Shown: piece by piece, positions 45,815 through 58,170 of the stretch
How the letters are laid out: the number at the start of each line of letters is the position of its first letter
Numbering within the stretch: position 1 is the first letter of the stretch
Assembly (NCBI GenBank): GCA_004794785.1
Contig: SJOL01006478.1
Span: 783,692 to 847,691 of the forward strand
Direction of reading: 5' to 3'
DNA length: 64,000 nt
Origin: Opisthorchis felineus
Lineage: Eukaryota > Platyhelminthes > Trematoda > Opisthorchiida > Opisthorchiidae
Made by a program: the position numbers and the translations under genes
The notes under the pieces: generated by a model
The model's database searches: none
Seen by the model: only the letters and a program-made list of their open reading frames with translations
Told to the model about the DNA's origin: nothing

Positions 45815-46035
45815 GATTTGTATACTCACAATTACAACCTCAAAATGGAGCAAAACTCTCCCTGAGGGTCATATATTCAAGTTTTGATGCAATGAATCGG
45901 TTGGGATGAAATGAATTTGCCTTTATATGAATTTGGTGAGGGCGTGGCTCAGAACCGGTGATTATTATTCAGGTGGATGTGAGTAGTGTAAATGCAGCAT
46001 TGGTTGCAAGAAACGATCTTCCATGAGTGGCTAAT
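45815..46035 (+). repeat. Dispersed family block R6, copy 3
   Basis: Partner of 35,600-35,870 and 38,045-38,265. TTGGTTGCAAGAAAC is the best conserved core. Confidence 0.55.
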
Positions 46036-46039
46036 ATTT

Positions 46040-49000
46040 TGTTTTCCCTTGTAGTGTGTCCAGTTGATACAATAAAGACAGGATTATTGGATGACCAGCA
46101 ACTGAGATACGCATTGAACCTTCGACACTGAACACCAGCTGTGAGACACGTAATACTGTAATAAACCCAATGATGCATTGTTTGTTATCGGTTGTATTAG
46201 AATGCTTTTGGCTGACCTAATCTGAGTAGGCAGACTGGCACGTCATCCATAGTATTGTATCGACACTTTCGTTTTCAATAATCGGTTGATTGCCAGTTGT
46301 CTATAACATATTTACTGTTCTGTACACTGCGTCGTTCTGCCAGGATATTACCGAACAGCTCATTTTACCCTTATGGGTGTGATGAAGAATGTTGGCTTCA
46401 TGGTGCTGTCGAATAAAACGTAGCATATCTCCATAGTATGTTGTCATATGTTTGCACCTGGTTACCTAATTCAGTCCTGCTGATTTACTTTGTCAGACAG
46501 TATGTTATTAAAATAGTCTGACAGGAATTCAAACCGAAGCTAATGTTTAATGTAAGAATTTGGAGTGCTTTCCAGAATCATATCATGACGACAAGTTTTG
46601 AAACTTTAATATTCGGTTCACAATTTTCATCGGGCGTCCTCACTGGCGTCGTCGCCATCAATGATTTAATTGTGATCATTGAGTGAACAGCAAACATCTC
46701 GGGGTCAAATGTGTTTTAGAACAAACCTTTATTGGGCAAAAACAGCCACAGTGACAACTTACTTCTGTGTTTTTATAGTTGCTGGATTTGGTAAATTGGC
46801 CTTCATAACACCATCATCTGAACAGTCCCCCATCTGTCCTAGTGCACTTATTCTGGTGAATGCACACCAAACTAGAGGGACACTGGGTTTGATGTTCATT
46901 TGTATCAGAGCCCGTTAAGACTGCACATTCTTTGCTGCATAGGGACCTGGACTATGGGTCCCCGACAGGATATCACCACTCTACATGCCTACATCCGATG
47001 CCTCTGAACAGACCCAACACTCAACCTGTCTTCCGCAGCGCCTTGAACGATGACCTAGTAAACGTCGTGCTTGTGAAAGCAACGCCCACAAAGTCCGCAG
47101 CCACCTTGAACTAATGGAAATATTTGGAAGCTGGTTCAATTCGTCTGTTGTGCAACATTACTGCGATGCCTCAAGAGGCGCTTCACCGGACGGCCACAAC
47201 TAATACAATTGAATTGTCGTTCGACGAACTGATCACCGAAGCATGAGCGCATTTGACTGTCCAGGCCCAGCAGTTTATATACCTTGAGCGTGCGCCGGTA
47301 AAATAGTGTTTACAAGTATGGCAAGTAATCGAGTTTCAAATCCCATGTATGATTTCGACATCAGCCTAGTGGGAGTGAACAAAATGCCCACCTAACAAGG
47401 AATACTGTTTGATTGCTGCGTCAAGGTGCGTTGGGAGTTTAGTGACCTGCCTGATGTTAAATTTATGAAATTAATCCAAGAAGGCCCAACAGCAAGAAGA
47501 TTCAATAACTCATTTAAATTACTCAAACACTGCTCAAAATATTGTGACAGGTTTTAGTAGAGTTAGTACAGGTGATAGGATTTATCGGAGTAGAACTTTG
47601 CTTTCCAAGTGGTGAAGATGGAATGTTGAGCAAAAATTCTAGTGTACGAGGACAGGAAAAATGGTGGATTAATCGATACTTCTAGACCTTGAGAAGTTAT
47701 TTGTTAACCTATCAAATTATGGCTAAAATGCTGCAACCAAGCACACCCTGTTCACGCAAACAGGTTTCCCAGGAGAATCCAGCTGTTAATGGGTCGTGTT
47801 CCAAATATTTTCGGTGAAGATGATTAAACTCGGACTTCGAACCCGCTGGGGAGTTCCTTCAATGCTGTGGGCTATCAACATGGGGAGTCTGAACTACAAT
47901 ATTGTATGCTGTTTTGTAATCTAGCCGTTAATGGAAAAATAAATACACGGTTGGCCGAGTGCATCCAGTAAAACTGTCGATGCACTGGTCGTCCCAAACG
48001 AACGCAATTTTTCATGCATTCGGCAGCCCGAATGCGTTGACTGTCTTATCATGATACCGTGACATCTAAGCATGCTTAATCAGGTTGTTTGTAGTCGTTT
48101 GGCGCACTGATATAAGTTGTGTTTTGAACTGCTCGGACGGAAGCCAGTTTTGAAACTAAACCTGTCTATATGACTTCTCCCGAGCGTGGTGACCTGATAT
48201 ATTTTATAGTTAGTGCCCTCACAGAGAAATTGAATTTAGTTATGCTTTGGTTTATAAACAAAGTAAATGCTTGGTGCCCTATCTATTGTGTGACGCAACA
48301 AATACAATTTTTATACTGGAGCGGCTGCCTCAATCGTAGAACCGTGTTCAGAAATGCCACTCTCAATCCAAAAGCCTATTCCGGAGAAAACGCTCGCTGC
48401 TGGATCTCAAAGAACCATTGTGGAGACCAGGTAGACATGGACAGACCGTTATTAGAATAGACCCACTTCTTTCCGAGCCGATGGACATTGATGTCAACTT
48501 ATCAAGTCGGAGATGTGGTTGGTTTTGCTTCAGATAGCGCACAAGCTGTCATTTCCTCAACATCCATTTGAACAACTAGTCTTTTATTGCAACTCAACCT
48601 GAGCACATACCGGAATGGAGGACAGGTTTGGATGATGGCAAAGGCCATCTACAACCGGATTCATAAATTTGACGAAACTGATACGAAACTGACGAAACTG
48701 AGAGCCAACGCCATTTTTTTCTGTTTTCCTCCCTAACCTAATGTTCTAAGACTTCTTAAAAATAACAAAAACCTAAGTAGCACCCTTCTGGGTTAACTTT
48801 ACAGGAAGTTGAAATGCGTGGCCTCCTGTTTCTTCGCCTCAGTTGTAAAAATTTCACCTTTTCGGCTCTCCGGGTGAATGGTGTGTCTTTAGGAGTAAGC
48901 TGTCAAAGGCGCTAAATATGTACGTCTCTAAGGTGTATCGACAGTCGTCACTGAAAAGTGCGGAAGCAAAAGAGTGCAATAAAGCGATATGGAACTTACA

Positions 49001-49210
49001 GTCAATGGTTCCCATTAGTCTTTTGGACGCGATAGCAGAAAAGTCATGTGAAACACCTTGGAAAGACAGAAAAATGGGCGGGCATTACACATGCTGTTAG
49101 TACTAGGTTAAATAAAGTGCATTCTGGCGTTTTTTCTTACAGCATAATCCAGTTACCAAGTTTGTTTGCAATTTATGGGCGTGGAATGTCCGATTGTGCA
49201 TGATTGCCTT
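46040..49210. other. Unrecognised DNA
   Basis: It holds block R8 copy 2 (46,612-46,682). Plus frames at 46,679-46,918, 46,932-47,114 and 48,170-48,460 (the last ending C-L-N-R-R-T-V-F-R-N-A-T-L-N-P-K) are unassigned. A GACGAAACTGA tandem run is at 48,670-48,701. No transposon domain seen. Confidence 0.35.
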
Positions 49211-49214
49211 CAAC

Positions 49215-49486
49215 TTAGAAATCGCTGAGCATATTGAAAGAGTCAGACGATATTGTGGAAACAGCAACCATACTACTACGGATTGAAAACAAAAGAAGCA
49301 AAATCAGACGATTTTTAACAGATGCTTTAACGAAGAGATTGTGTGCTGCCGTTTGTCGCAGATTGTATACGGCTACATATTTTAAAGTATCAGGTCTATC
49401 TCTTTCTTGAAGAGGGTCACAATTGCGGAGAGGGTGCAACTCTAATCCGCGGCTGATGAAGAAAGGCTGATCCCCTGCGGAAGCAT
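49215..49486 (-). CDS. Possible terminal exon of a minus-strand gene
   Basis: A minus-strand frame runs to TAA from a weak acceptor (ACAAACTAG) or from TTCCGCAG slightly downstream. The translation includes L-R-N-C-D-P-L-Q-E-R-D-R-P-D-T-L-K-Y-V and then a hydrophobic stretch RLILLLLFSIRS. No clear poly(A) signal follows. Linkage to the exons at 50.9-55.9 kb is conjectural. Confidence 0.25.
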
Positions 49487-49489
49487 CTA

Positions 49490-50915
49490 GTTTGTACAAA
49501 TTTTTACATACGACTGCATCTTTTTATTATATCTTTTTTGTTTGTCATTACCAAAGTCGCTTTAGGTGTGGCTTTGGCGATGAGCTCATGGAGGCGCTGG
49601 TTCCAGAGCATTTTCGGTTTGCATACTGACCTTGAAGTGATCAATGAAATATATTTCCACCCCCTTGTTGGATGGAAAAAATCCAACTCCAGTATTTTTC
49701 ACTAGATTTGCCGTAGGGGGTATTTGCCGTACGGTTATCGCTTTTACTAGCCAGCAGCAATCATTTCTGAAAATACCAAAAGCATACAATTACACGTTTT
49801 GTTGATTTGCAGTGATATTTACCGTACCACCTTATTTGCGTCAACCTTGTTTTTCAACAGGTCCAGGAGGGCAATGTTTCGAAAACTAAGCAAAGCATCT
49901 ACTCTTTGTACACACGGCAATGCATTGCTTCTCACAGTGTACAGATTAGACGCCTGAATACATCTGAGATTCCAGGTCCTCCTTATGGCTCATTTATTTT
50001 TTTAGGTAAATTGTATTCCTGGACAGGAAATTCAGACACAAACGCTTCATATGGTCCAGTAAGCCACGTTATCTGATTTGGAGCCAAAGTTTTTTTACTT
50101 GCATATATAATCAGTCGCAGACTTTTGTGAACGAGTAAATTTTCCAGTATACACTACGCGATAGAGGTACGGAAATAAAATATGATTAGATGAGTTTTGG
50201 GAAGATTTGCATGGATTATAACACTTGGGGAATATCCGACAGGCCACTTGTCCAACGTGTCTGCTGATAACCATCATTGCTTTCATAAAACAGTTTCAAA
50301 TCGTCCATGTGCATTTGCGCTTGATGCAGTATGCAGTCAATGAATCAACTAGCACTCAGATTACCCGGTTCTACTGCTTCTCGATCAATCAATTTTCATG
50401 TCTCCGCTGAGCTGAATGCAGAGTTCAGACACTAGGACCTGGGGTGAAATAGTTTATTTGCATGGCGTTTTGTTGGAGAGGGTTATTTTCAATCACCTTT
50501 AGGAACGGTTGCATATTGGCGAAAAAACTACGTTGGGAGATGATGTAGGGGATAAACAACCTGGACAGCATTGGCTTGTTATTCATTTCATTTTTTACTA
50601 AATAATCAGGTTCTGGTTCTAACGGCTTTTTTGTGGCCAGAAAACAGAGGGAACAACCCACGTCGATGCTGATGGGTGAGCGAGCGTTACTAGTTGTAAA
50701 GACGTATGATATTACTCACCGTGGTGATTCGAAGAATAGAAGACTCAAGTGAATCAAGGTGGATTTCTCGTTGAAGATATCCTTCAGATATATTACACAA
50801 AGGCCGATTCATATTTCAATTAGTAAGATATTCAAGATTTGGCTTTGTTTGTGTAATTTTGCCAAGTTTGGGTTCAAGTGAAAAATAATCTTTAGTGATG
50901 GAAATCCAGCGACCG
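49490..50915. other. Unassigned DNA, probably intronic or intergenic
   Basis: Minus frames at 49,504-49,789 and 50,425-50,661 and a plus frame at 50,225-50,410 have no motif. Confidence 0.3.
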
Positions 50916-50918
50916 CAC

Positions 50919-50999
50919 CTAACTGATGAGCCCGAAGAAGGGCAAAGCCGGGCGTGGGTTGCCTCCACACGAGTAGTTTGTTTCGTTTATCTTGGTCGT
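50919..50999 (-). CDS. Weak candidate exon
   Basis: It is an 81-bp minus segment from acceptor GCACACATAG to donor GTGCGG, reading D-Q-D-K-R-N-K-L-L-V-W-R-Q-P. Its start phase (two bases) matches the end phase of the exon candidate at 51,255-51,483. The opposite strand is open too. Confidence 0.2.
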   Translation of the reverse strand, partial: TTKINETNYSCGGNPRPALPFFGLIS

Positions 51000-51254
51000 C
51001 TATGTGTGCAACAAGGTCATTCTTGGCTAACATCGACTTTCAATTCTTTCATGTGCCAGTCAGCAACGAGTAACTAGGTCTTTTGGACAAGCAGGCGAAA
51101 AGTGATAAGTGTTAGCTACAGTATAAATTGTGAATGTTTCTTGGACTGCAGTTAGTATGGCAACGGCAAGAGTGCTTCCATTTCCTAGAGGTTGGTATTT
51201 CTATGCGACGGGAAAAGAGATGAAGTCGAGGAAATGAGAGAACAGTAAACTCAC

Positions 51255-51483
51255 CTCTGAGCGCAAATCCGTAATCACTTCCAACAGATTCCTGGTTTGT
51301 CATCAACTCCCTGAGTTGGCGAACAGTTTCGGATGGGTTACTTGCCTTCAAACGCAGGCTCAGTTTGAACAAATCAAAAATTAGTCGAAATTTGCAGACA
51401 GTATCCACGTTTGTTTTGCATTCGTCCACCCTAATTGTCAGCAAACCTTCTTCCAGTCCCAAGTGACTAACGAATGCCTCCAA
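51255..51483 (-). CDS. Likely internal exon of an unknown host gene
   Basis: One of the most convincing host exons in the window. The acceptor is pyrimidine rich (TTTTTTGTTCCTCTG, then AACATACAG), the donor is near consensus (CAGAG/GTGAGT), and 229 bp between are open, phase 0 in and phase 1 out. The translation looks like folded, helical protein: LEAFVSHLGLEEGLLTIRVD, then FRLIFDLFKLSLRLKAS and ETVRQLRELMTNQE. I do not recognise the family. Confidence 0.5.
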
Positions 51484-51489
51484 CTGTAT

Positions 51490-51870
51490 GTTTAACAGAG
51501 GAACAAAAAATGGATGCATTACAAACCAAATTATTTATCATTCACACGAATATCATTTGGAGATAAACCTGTGACATGAATTTAGTCAGCACCCTCTTAA
51601 GTTCTTGAGTCGCCTTATGTACCACTGGAAACGCGTTACATGTAGATGCTGTAGCATTAAAACTCTTTTCTTTGTACATATTTAGCCTTATTTGCTTTAA
51701 TTTGGTGCTTATCATACGACACTTCTAGAACCTAATCGATGTTTTCTTTCGCTGCCGGCTTTGATTGATTAATTTACTGTGAACGAAGACGATTCTGTAT
51801 TTAATCGGTCTGCGAGTATCCATATAAGGAAAAGCGGGTCCGTCAGTGGAACGGTAATTTGATATCCCTT
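51490..51870. other. Unassigned DNA between exon candidates
   Basis: No feature seen. Confidence 0.4.
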
Positions 51871-51871
51871 T

Positions 51872-52086
51872 TTAAAGGGGCCTTTTTATTGCATCGACCA
51901 AGGCAGTGTTTTTTGGAATGGACTCCTTCTGGGACAAATTTGTTTGGATTGCGTCCTGAGGAGTGTTTTTTTCGGGTGGTGAAAGGTTGGAAATAAGCAT
52001 AGGTTTTTCGTTGTCACTTTGAATGCATTCCCAAATTTTTTCTTCTGTAGTTGGAACTGCGGACTCATGCGGATGGATAGATCCAC
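51872..52086 (-). CDS. Candidate terminal exon of a minus-strand gene
   Basis: The minus strand has acceptor TTTTTGTACAGTTCATCTTAG, then about 70 open codons to TAA without an initiator Met, reading E-S-A-V-P-T-T-E-E-K-I-W-E-C-I-Q-S-D, then ISNLSPPEKNTPQDAIQTN and S-Q-K-E-S-I-P-K-N-T-A-L. The polar P/S/E/K/N composition suggests a disordered C-terminus. Its phase does not fit the nearest upstream candidate exons, and the exon at 51,255-51,483 lies further downstream, so it may be an alternative terminal exon or a different gene. Confidence 0.35.
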
Positions 52087-52094
52087 CTAAGATG

Positions 52095-53330
52095 AACTGT
52101 ACAAAAAGTTCGATAAACCGAAACAGATAAAGCGATACCAGTTGCTTATGAGGGTTAGGAGACCATATTCGAAACTAATTCGAAGATGAAATGGTCCATG
52201 ATATGTGGGTTTTGGTTTATAGCCATTGCACAGCGTTTTTATGAAAGGAAGTCATCTGACTTTTCGAATACCAAGGATACCATTCTGCAACACCACCATT
52301 TCGCCCGGCAACGTGTGTAATTGGCGTTCATTGGCCCCGTGGCAATTACTACCACCCGGGTAGATGAGAGAATTTACTAGTTCGGCATTTAATGCCTTTG
52401 GATTGGGATGTCGTGTGTTTCCAGTACTATCTCATTTATATGTATCGTACCATATTTCACTCCTTGAATTTTTGGCGTTTTATTGTGCTGCATTAGATGG
52501 CATACTGGAGCGCATTCTGTCTGACTGGTTTCACACTTTCGTTCCATGCATTTACGTGCGAATTACCCACCTTAACACTCTGGACATTTCGCAGTGTTGC
52601 GTCTACAGAGGTGACTCTCTGAGACCAACTTTGTAGGGACATCCTTGTTGTTTGGTTCTTGTTCATCATTTACTTTCGTTTCTTCGAGTTTATACCAGGG
52701 TGCTCAGTTTGGTGCACTGAAGTCTAGCCTCAGCCACGTGGGTTTGTTCTCATGCGTGGCGACCATCAGCTCATTTCAGTTTAACATACCAAACAAAGCA
52801 CTGATACGAGCCATCATAGTGACACCTGATAATGGGAAGGAACTCTCTTAACAAGTGCCACATCAGCCACCTTTATATGATGAGTAAAGCAGGTAACACT
52901 GGTGTAACGGTGGATACTACTGATGGGACATGCTAGTAATATGTGGTTTTCTCGTAACTCCGCCTTGATCTAATGGAAGGTGAGATTTATTACGGAATTT
53001 GTGGAACTGCTTTGCGGCATTCGTTTACAATTGCGTGATAGTTAATGAATATCCAGGAAAGTCAAAGAAGACGAGTTCAAGAAGAAGACGGATACTCAGT
53101 TTTAAAAAACAACGTGCATCTGAGAGTTTGAATTTCCTGTCCAATAGTCTGTAGCTGTTTAGTTGGTGTTTGCTAATAAACAACTCCGCGGCGAAGGGCT
53201 TTCCTTTTTACACGGGTAAATCTATGAATGACCACTGATTCAGCGTGACAACTTTGTGCATACTCGTTGAGTCACTGCTGCCGGACAGGCAAGTTATCAA
53301 AGCTGAGCCATTTGTTCTCAGCTAATCTAG
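52095..53330. other. Unassigned DNA, probably intronic
   Basis: Plus frames at 52,364-52,636 and 52,645-52,851 are present but show no motif. Confidence 0.3.
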
Positions 53331-53334
53331 AGAG

Positions 53335-53543
53335 TTAGAAAACCGAGTTAGGTACGTTTATTTCATTCGTTCCGGGGAAAACGGGAATCCTTGAAACTAC
53401 CGTCAGGGAGAAGAACGATGAGCTCTTAATAATGGGCAGCATTTCGTCAGTTATGTTTGTATTTCGCTTTATTCTAGGGCTTCTATCACTGATGGCTTGC
53501 AATACGTGACAGAGCAATATGTTGAATCGCCGTACTTCTGCCT
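53335..53543 (-). CDS. Candidate exon of an unknown host gene
   Basis: The minus strand has acceptor CTCTAGTCTTCCGTACAG and a frame reading EAEVRRFNILLCHVLQAISD, then N-I-T-D-E-M-L-P-I-I-K-S-S-S-F-F-S-L-T. It ends at a possible donor (CTGACG/GTAGTT, 53,401) or runs to a stop at 53,335. Composition is protein-like and amphipathic. Phase linkage with neighbours is only possible with an alternative AG. Confidence 0.35.
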
Positions 53544-53549
53544 CTGTAC

Positions 53550-54885
53550 GGAAGACTAGAGAAGATCTAGCATTATGCTTACGATCTACCGCATTCATGC
53601 CTAATGACCATATTTGTCGACTGGGTCACGGATTTGTCATAAATCACCCTGTTACCCCTATTTTACCCAACGCATGCTTATCACATTTTAACTTTCAGGA
53701 GCTGAGCAATCCTGATAATCCCTGAGCCTTTGGCTGAGACAAGTTTATGACAAATAAGTGGATGTCATGTAGATGTGTTCTTAGCATGCCGCAACGCCAT
53801 AAGAGGCTCAAGTCGCTTCACTGTAGAATATGTGGTACGTGACTGAAAGACTGCTTTCCCTGGGTGTAGCGTCTCTTTGAACGGCGAACAATTTGAATGT
53901 CCAGTCTATTCAAACCACACCAAACCAAAGAGACAGCTGATTGCGTCAACTTAGTTTAAATGGATCGTGGATTCTGCCAATGGTTCTTCCAGCAAAGAAG
54001 ATCTGTAGTAACACAGTCTCATTTGAAGCAAGACTACCCAGCGTGAACAACTGCTAAGCAAAAATGGATATGCAGGCGAATACATGAAAGGTTCGCGTCT
54101 TTTACTTAACCCAAATTTACCAGTCAAAATGAGAGTTAACCCCAACTGAAATTCTACGGATCCTGTACCTAGAGCGCGTGTCTTAAAGCATCAATTGCCC
54201 ACTCTCCATTTTCATGATCAGATGTAATTTCCAAGCGGACAGTGCACCACAGAGGTACACAAACTACCGGCTTAATCCTGATAAAACCTCTACAAAATTG
54301 ATTATACTGTGAAGATACTTGGTAATGTCCTCCGCTTATCGGTGGTAACTGCGTTTAAGTTCGGTTGGTTGAAGGTTTGGATAGGCTAGTAGGTCCCACC
54401 ACACACTTATATTTTTTTTGTTTTTCTGAATCATACTGAATTTAAGATAATAGTTCACACAACATTAATTCCACTGCAGTTACGACAGCAACGACTGAAG
54501 CGTATGTCCGTTTGTCACTTCTTCTGCTGTCTATTTTTGTTTATTCCTTTTACTCGTTGGACTAAAACAGGTTATGACAGAAAGGGGAATATAAGCGTAT
54601 CTGCTATGATGGGAACATACCCCGGGAGAGATACCTGGTTGAGGCTACGTTGTCTTTTCTGATTTCCGACCTGTTTTTTTGCCCAGAGATTTCTGGTTTC
54701 AAATTTACAGAAGTTGGTTTTACTAAGACCCTATGCTATATAATGCCGACATGCAAGCTCGATATAGTTGGTGCTTCCTGAATGAACAGCATATGAGCAG
54801 AATTTTGAAAAGAACTAAAGTTCGTGGGACAATGAGGTGAAGTTTGCGAAGTTTGGAATGGGTACCCTGGAGAATGTTCCCAACT
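53550..54885. other. Unassigned DNA, probably intronic
   Basis: The minus frame at 53,951-54,145 is not convincing. No other feature seen. Confidence 0.3.
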
Positions 54886-54888
54886 TAC

Positions 54889-55100
54889 TGTGTTTTCTAC
54901 AGCTTGAAGCTTTTGTTCCATTCCGCTAGACTCCGTTCTCAATTGCGTCACGGATTCAGATTTACCTTGCTTATCAAACGAATCCAATACGGTGTCGCTA
55001 TTGCTGGTTTCCGCAATGTCACCTCCTGTGGGCCTGCTGTCCTGACTGGAAGCTTCAGCTCCTCTGACAGAGATTTTCATTTGTTTTTCCAACCAAACAA
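54889..55100 (-). CDS. Likely internal exon of an unknown host gene
   Basis: The acceptor TTTTCACACTGTTTTCAG and donor AACACA/GTAAGT are both strong on the minus strand and bound 212 bp open in one frame (phase 1 in, 0 out). The translation starts VVWLEKQMKISVRGAEASSQ, has an acidic/Ser-rich middle (D-I-A-E-T-S-N-S-D-T-V-L-D-S-F-D-K-Q) and ends with a helical S-G-M-E-Q-K-L-Q-A-V-E-N-T. Its phase matches the exon candidate at 55,791-55,890, giving a continuous helix across the junction. Family unknown. Confidence 0.5.
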
Positions 55101-55790
55101 CTGAAAACAGTGTGAAAACATCCTTGTTACAAGGAATAGTTGCAGCCAGCAAATGATAATCGGTATTGTTTTTTCCCAACAACCTTTGGATTCATCGCAT
55201 GAACATTAACAGCGTCATACAGAAGATATGTGATACTGTTTAAAACCAGTGTGGCGTGAAAAAGGCGAACATTCACCAACAGACTCCTAAAACCTAGAAT
55301 TACAAGTACCTAAATAAAATGTACAATTCAACCAACTAATGCTTACCAATCTTATGAATTGCTGGTTCAAATTTCAGTGCCAATCCCTTGTGCGCAGACA
55401 CTGGAAGGCAAAGCATAAAAGTGGTGGGGAATTTGTGAACACCAGGAGGAATAGTACTTGCCATAGTTGTCGGTAAGACAGCATCATAGATTGTTCAATA
55501 ATCGTCAGTCTTAAAAGCATGATGAATGCGTAGAACCAAAAAAGCTAAGGTAACCGTACTGATCCTGGAAGATGGTCTCTAGGGAAAAGCTCCTCCATAA
55601 TTTAACGAGAGTTCTGTGAGGGGGGAGCTATCAACAAAAGTCTAAAGGTTTATTTTTATGTTGTCTCACTTTTGTAACAAATCGGTGAGCAGATGAGTTC
55701 TACATCATTCCTTGTCACGATCAACGAAATGTAAGTTTTCTCCCACTAAATAGTTTACACCTAAATTAAATCACAATGAATCACTTAAAC

Positions 55791-55890
55791 CTGTGTTCAG
55801 TAAATCACGCACCGTGAGGAGAAATTTATTCTCTTTTTGTGTCTCGTGACGTGATTCAGGATTATCGCGTCGAAGTCGGAAAAGACTGTT
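55791..55890 (-). CDS. Likely internal exon upstream of 54,889-55,100
   Basis: Minus strand: acceptor CTATCCGTTTCTTCTACAG, 100 bp open (phase 0 in, 1 out), donor ACACAG/GTTTAA. The translation is charged and helical: N-S-L-F-R-L-R-R-D-N-P-E-S-R-H-E-T, then K-F-L-L-T-V-R-D-L-L-N-T. The single spare base joins the next exon in frame. An alternative donor (CACG/GTGCGT) 22 bp earlier breaks the phase. Confidence 0.45.
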
Positions 55891-55894
55891 CTGT

Positions 55895-57790
55895 AGAAGA
55901 AACGGATAGCCACAATTGTTTATATAATCAAGCCTTACGGATCCTGCGATCACCTTCTACTTTAGAAGCTTTTAAATACCCATCTCTGGCCTTTGCACAC
56001 TTAAATATGGTAATCATACTATGCTTAGATAGTTTAATTTCGGGGAAAAGTGATATGCGGTTTATATGCGACTGCTGGGCTTTGAAGAATATTAGCGAAC
56101 AAAAGTGTAGAACAGCATTGGCAATTAAATGTCGGTGGTCAATTTGAACACACTGCTGCTATCAAATACGGAATACCTTCTATTAATTTTTAATCTTCCT
56201 GTCCATAACCTCCTATCGAGAGAAGATACTGTGTTACTCTATTGGGAAATTTTTCTAGGATTCTCAGTGTCTCCCTCATTCTAATCAAGGCAGTGATTCA
56301 GTTTCTTTGGCATGGTGCGGAGAGTAACCTGTCCAATCGCATCACGATAGGTCCTCAAGTTACTGCGTTACTTAAGTTCAGTAGTGTTTTCACTATCGTT
56401 TTTATTGTCATTTCTATCATTATTAATAAGTTCTTTACCATATGAGTCAAGGGAATTCAGTATCTGACAAAGAGCCACTTTAAACTTGAGCTAAAAATCC
56501 TAAATTGCTCGATCGGTTCACTACGAACAGCAATGGATCACCGAGTGATAGTACAAATCTCTCTGTAAAAGCAGCAATTGAGCAAATCGGGCCGACAGTC
56601 GGCCGCACAATAGAAACCATTTCAGGTGCGCTCACTGGTTCTGATTACTGCTCAGATTTCATTGATAAAATCCAGACAAAATGGTCAAACGTAAAAAGTT
56701 TGGTGATGTTCATTCAGTGCAGGTTTTGTTTACTCCAAAGAATCTGCGCACAAACCGCGCCATGTCGGTTTTGGACCACGTTTCATTGGCTTGTATTACG
56801 CTTGAGAAAATTCATGATTCAACCCTTGTTTACTCATTTTTTTTTTGGAATAAGCGATTTTGCCGTGGAATTTGTGGAGCACTAGTCACCTGTGATGTAT
56901 TCTACAGAATGAGAGAGTGTAGGTAAAGAGGCAAGATTGGTAATGGCCTAAACCAGAACAAATAGTTGATTTACGTAGAGACCCTGTTTGTCTGTATGAC
57001 GAAAAGTGCAAAAATGCTTATCGACCTAAAAATGCTTCGTGACTGATGAAATAGGGACACTTTTGAAACCAAAATGTGACTGCTGACTGTGGTTTCATGT
57101 TGAAAAGAATTTACCTTTTGGATGATTATTCACAATCCCCATAAGCATGTGTGTCCCATTTTGTCCCAGCTTGCATAACGGAAATAAGGGGTCCGAGCCT
57201 GGATAAGGCTTCTAGAATGACATGACCTATGAGATCTGTGAGAATTTATCTTTGCCAACTAGCTTTGTAGGCACAAATAATAAGTATTAGAACTAGGTAA
57301 ACAAACATCGTCAATGGTTTCATTGGGCCAAAGTCAATAGATCATAACCAACGTGTTTTCATTTTACTTCTGCGATAGTTCATGGATATATGTTTAAAAA
57401 ATCGAAGTACACAAGTCAACTTGAACGTATCAGTCGTTGACAAGAGAATATTGCTTTAAACCTTTCAAGATGGCATTGTTATGCTTGCTCTAGTCTAATT
57501 ACCATAGAACCAAACCCATTGAGATTCATCCTTCATCGATCTAGAGTTTATGCTCTCTCAAATTATCCCCTCTTTTATTACACTGGGATATTTGCCGTAC
57601 TTTAATACTTGGGCGTTGTTCAGAGCTATTCTGAGCTATAGCTATTCGTAGCTGGATATTCTTGGTTGTTCTGTTTTTATTGAGAAGGAAAGCATAAGCA
57701 ACTGGGGTAGTATGCACACTGTATCTTTATTTCTTTGATATGACATTCCAACTGCAGTGGACTGCACCTTTAACATCTGTGATCTCCTTC
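55895..57790. other. Unassigned DNA with one plus-strand candidate exon
   Basis: Apart from 56,531-56,690, nothing is recognised. The plus frame 55,839-56,147 is at least partly the shadow of the minus-strand exon; 56,242-56,445 is a hydrophobic low-complexity frame. Confidence 0.3.
56531..56690 (+). CDS. Candidate exon, opposite strand to the 49-59 kb gene
   Basis: Acceptor-like GGTTCACTACGAACAG, 160 bp open (phase 2 in, 0 out), donor GTAAAA. The translation is protein-like: S-D-S-T-N-L-S-V-K-A-A-I-E-Q-I, then GPTVGRTIETISGALTGSDY. No family recognised. If real it would belong to a nested or separate gene. Confidence 0.3.
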
Positions 57791-57794
57791 TTAC

Positions 57795-57891
57795 TACCAG
57801 GGCCCCCAGCCGATTTCCGATTATGCCGAAATTTTGAGCAAATACCGTAGCACAGACATAAATGCCGTTTGGTCCGACTGCCACACGAGGG
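57795..57891 (-). CDS. Candidate internal exon (VAVGPNGIYV)
   Basis: Minus strand: acceptor GATTTCTTAAGAAATTAG, 97 bp open (phase 2 in, 0 out), donor GTAAGA. The translation begins PRVAVGPNGIYVCATVFAQN. The V-A-V-G-P-N-G-x-I-Y-V pattern resembles one blade of NHL/beta-propeller repeats, but a single match is not enough to assign a domain. The exit phase suits the exon at 55,791-55,890. Confidence 0.35.
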
Positions 57892-58170
57892 CTAATTTCT
57901 TAAGAAATCAAACGACTTTTCCTTAATCAGATTGAAAGAAACGCTGTGTCACAACAAACATTTTTAATGCAACCGGAGTTACCCATGAATACTACGACAA
58001 GAACGGAGATGGCAAACGAGGCTTGTTTTCTGTGACTGTTTATCTTGGTTATTCAGTCAAAACTTTATATGAAACAATAAGTAGACTGCGTCCGTGATTA
58101 GATATTCACGGATATTTATTTTAAAAGTGACGAATAATGTAAGTCACGGAGTAAACACATTATTGCCCAT

